Shown here piece by piece: positions 5,215 through 6,948 of a stretch of DNA of 6,948 nt. How positions within the stretch are numbered: position 1 is the first letter of the stretch; every line of letters begins with the position of its first letter. The stretch is taken from assembly GCA_005888425.1 (NCBI GenBank), contig VAZF01000058.1, forward strand, positions 1-6,948, given 5' to 3'. The notes beneath the pieces are model-generated. The model did not search any database and was not told the DNA's origin. It worked only from the letters and a program-made list of their open reading frames with translations. The DNA is from Alphaproteobacteria bacterium. GTDB lineage: Bacteria > Pseudomonadota > Alphaproteobacteria > ATCC43930 > CGMCC-115725. The position numbers were made by a program, and so were the translations under genes.

Positions 5215-6525
5215 TCCCGATGCGCTCTTCCAACACCGATCCGACCTATCAGCCGGCTCACCAGCTCGCCGCCGAGATCGCAGCGCGGCGTCTGTCGCCT
5301 GTCGATATTGTCGAGGCGTTTCTCGCGCGCATCGCGCGGCTCGACGGCAAACTGCACGCCTACATCGATGTCTATGGCGACGATGCCCGACTTGCCGCCG
5401 AGGCCGCCGATAAGGCGATCCGCTCGGGCCATTCGGTCGGCCCGCTGCACGGCGTCCCGATCGCGCTGAAGGATTTGATCGACCTCGAAGGGCGGGTCAC
5501 GACCGGCGGCTCGATGGCGTGGCGCGACCGGCGTTCGCCGGCCACCGCCACGCTGGCCCGCAAGCTGATCGCAGACACCCCGTACGCCGGGCGGGTCGAG
5601 CAGCGGCACCGGCGTCGCGGTCGCGTCCGGCATGGCGCCGTGGGGCATCGGCACCGATACCGGCGGCTCGGTGCGGCTGCCGGCGTCGTGGTGCGGCCTC
5701 TCGGGTCTCAAGACGACGATCGGCCGAGTCAGCACCTATGGCATCCTGCCGCTCGCACCCTCGCTCGACACGCCGGGGCCGATGGCGCGCTCGGTCGAGG
5801 ACGCGGCGTTGCTCTACAGCGTCATGCCCGGTCCGGATCCGCTCGACCCCCGCACGCTGTCGGCGCCGCAGCCACAGCACGTGACCGCGGGGCTGCGGCG
5901 CGGCGTCAAGGGACTCCGCCTCGCGCGCATGCCGCAGGGCGAGCGCGACGGCTGCACCCCGGAGGTGCTCGCCGCCTACGATGCGGCGCTCGATGCGCTG
6001 GGCCGGCTCGGCGCCGAGATCGTCGATCTGGCGCTGCCGTGCCGGTTTGCCGATGCGACGCGCGCGGTCGGCCGGATCATCGCATCCGAGGCCTATCAGC
6101 TGGTGGGCAAGCTGGTCGACGATCCTGCGCTGCCGATCGACTCGGCGGTCAGGCCGCGCATCCAGCCCGGCGCCCGTATCACCGCGCCCGATTATCTCGC
6201 CGCGCTCGCCGAGCGCGACGCGATGAAGCGCGCCTTCCTGGGCGCGTTCCAGGAGGTCGATGCGCTGCTGACGCCGACAACGCAGACACCGGCAATCCCG
6301 GTCGATTCGATCGACCAGGCAACAACGCCGGCGTTCTTCACCCGCTTTGTCAACCTGCTCGAATTATGTGCGCTCTCGGTGCCGGACGGCTTCACCGCGA
6401 CGGGCCTGCCGTTGTCCTTGCACATCATTTGCCGCCCCTATGACGAGGCGACGGCGCTCCGGATCGGCTGGGCCTATCAGCAGGCGACCGACTGGCACGA
6501 GCGCCATCCTCCCGGCCTGAATTAA
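5211..6525 (+). pseudogene. Amidase-signature hydrolase, disrupted by internal deletion and frame change
   Basis: Amidase-signature enzymes hydrolyse carboxamides with a Ser-cisSer-Lys triad; GatA, fatty-acid amide hydrolase and indoleacetamide hydrolase are examples. From GTG 5211 or ATG 5220 one frame gives QPAHQLAAEIAARRLSPVDI, then GPLHGVPIALKDLI with the catalytic Lys at 5469-5471, up to LARKLI (5570). From about 5575 the family continues only in another frame: RTPGGSSSGTGVAVASG with cis-Ser at 5596-5598, then GIGTDTGGSVR with nucleophile Ser at 5668-5670, 24 residues apart as in GatA, and onward to TAA 6523-6525. The conserved block normally lying between these parts, of the GKT-x-EFAxGG...NPW type, is absent. 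I estimate about 35-40 missing residues from family memory. Without it the product would be about 435 codons, against about 470 expected. All catalytic residues survive but in two frames. The gene overlaps the tandem-barrel stop by four bases (GTGA). Decay or assembly error are the alternatives; a programmed frameshift is not favoured. Confidence 0.87.
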
Positions 6526-6557
6526 GCTCCCGGGCTCCCGCGGGGCAGTGCGGCGGC

Positions 6558-6948
6558 TTAGGACCCGATGCCGGCCTTCGCGGGCTGACCGCGCAGCACG
6601 ACGGGCAGCATGCGCGGATTCTTGGCGCGTGTGGCCCGCTCATCGACCGCCGGCGCGATAGCTGCACCCGAAGCGGCAGCGGGACCGGAAGCGGCAGCCG
6701 CAGCAGCAACAGTGACAACAGGCGCTGCCGCGCCCGGTGGTTCCTGGAGTTCGGCGATCGCAGGCGGATCGCCGGCGACCGTGATCCCGGCCGCCGCGGC
6801 CAAACTCGCCAAGCTGATGGCGGTGGCGAACCAGAACGACGCCGCGCCGAGCCGAGGCGAAGCCGGGGTGACTGCCTTCCCGACCAGGGAAAAGCCGCTA
6901 TTCGCCGCAAACAGACCCGAGAGTTCGGGAGACCCTTTGTCGATGCTC
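6558..6948 (-). CDS. C-terminal part of an unrecognised membrane-anchored Ala/Pro-rich protein (5' partial)
   Basis: The frame is open from the window edge (first full codon 6947-6945) to TAA 6558-6560, giving 129 residues. No ATG, GTG or TTG occurs in its first 45 codons, so the true start lies beyond the window. It opens SIDKGSPELSGLFAANSGFS, then a hydrophobic helix (about 34-57, LGAASFWFATAISLASLAAA). After that come an Ala/Pro/Val-rich low-complexity stretch (about 60-100) and a basic tail (DERATRAKNPRMLPVVLRGQ to the end). The pattern suggests an inner-membrane anchor followed by an extended periplasmic linker. I recognise no family. A longer overlapping frame on the same strand (6910 to 6425) is Arg/Ser/Pro-rich and crosses the amidase end, so it is treated as a shadow. 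The gene converges on the amidase with a 32-base gap in which I see no clear terminator. Confidence 0.6.
   Translation of the reverse strand, partial: SIDKGSPELSGLFAANSGFSLVGKAVTPASPRLGAASFWFATAISLASLAAAAGITVAGDPPAIAELQEPPGAAAPVVTVAAAAAASGPAAASGAAIAPAVDERATRAKNPRMLPVVLRGQPAKAGIGS

Noticed and set aside
5560..5600. Programmed ribosomal frameshifting to join the amidase halves
   Set aside because: No slippery run or strong downstream structure was noticed, and a conserved block is absent as well, which frameshifting cannot explain.
6526..6557. Intrinsic terminator between the amidase and the last gene
   Set aside because: Only short palindromes such as CCCGCGGG (6537-6544) occur, without a sound stem-loop and T-run.
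6425..6910. A 161-codon minus-strand frame with Leu/Pro/Arg-rich runs
   Set aside because: Its composition is that of a shifted translation of the Ala/Pro-rich gene, and it overlaps the amidase end by 100 bases.

Overview
The window is GC-rich, tightly packed bacterial DNA, most likely chromosomal DNA of an alphaproteobacterium of Rhizobiales type (Bradyrhizobium/Xanthobacteraceae-like). The reasons are the G/C-dominated third codon positions, a DUF2125-type envelope protein (a family known mainly from Alphaproteobacteria), and a paired stem-loop repeat with a CCGGC-GAAA-GCCGG core, as is common between alphaproteobacterial genes. The lineage is inferred from these features, not proven. I saw no RNA gene, CRISPR array, transposase or integrase.

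Layout. (1) 3-509 (+): 3' part of a Rieske-type aromatic-ring dioxygenase beta subunit; its start, and presumably the alpha subunit, lie outside the window. (2) 510-605: convergent gap with two head-to-head hairpins. (3) 606-2748 (-): two-gene operon, an ETR/MECR-like medium-chain reductase followed by a two-domain vicinal-oxygen-chelate (VOC) protein resembling extradiol dioxygenases. The VOC gene is broken in its first domain. (4) 2813-3835 (+): membrane-anchored DUF2125 protein, divergent from the operon. (5) 3836-4388 (-): a 61-residue membrane protein followed by an antibiotic-biosynthesis-monooxygenase (ABM) fold protein, whose stop codon abuts the DUF2125 stop. (6) 4546-6525 (+): a tandem-repeat alpha/beta-barrel protein of unknown function, then an overlapping amidase gene that is also broken. 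(7) 6558-6948 (-): C-terminal part of an unrecognised protein with one membrane segment and an Ala/Pro-rich stretch.

How the genes fit together. A ring-hydroxylating dioxygenase subunit, an extradiol-type VOC protein, an enoyl-reductase-like enzyme, two small-barrel proteins and an amidase suggest a catabolic or accessory-metabolism neighbourhood, perhaps for an aromatic or amide substrate. No substrate can be read from the sequence.

The most notable observation is that two unrelated genes, the VOC enzyme and the amidase, carry the same kind of lesion. Each has lost a conserved internal block of roughly 35-40 residues, and the reading frame changes by one base at the junction. The flanking coding sequence looks well preserved in both. 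Recent gene decay or an assembly error can each explain this, and raw reads would decide. I do not see a convincing new defence, mobile or regulatory system here.
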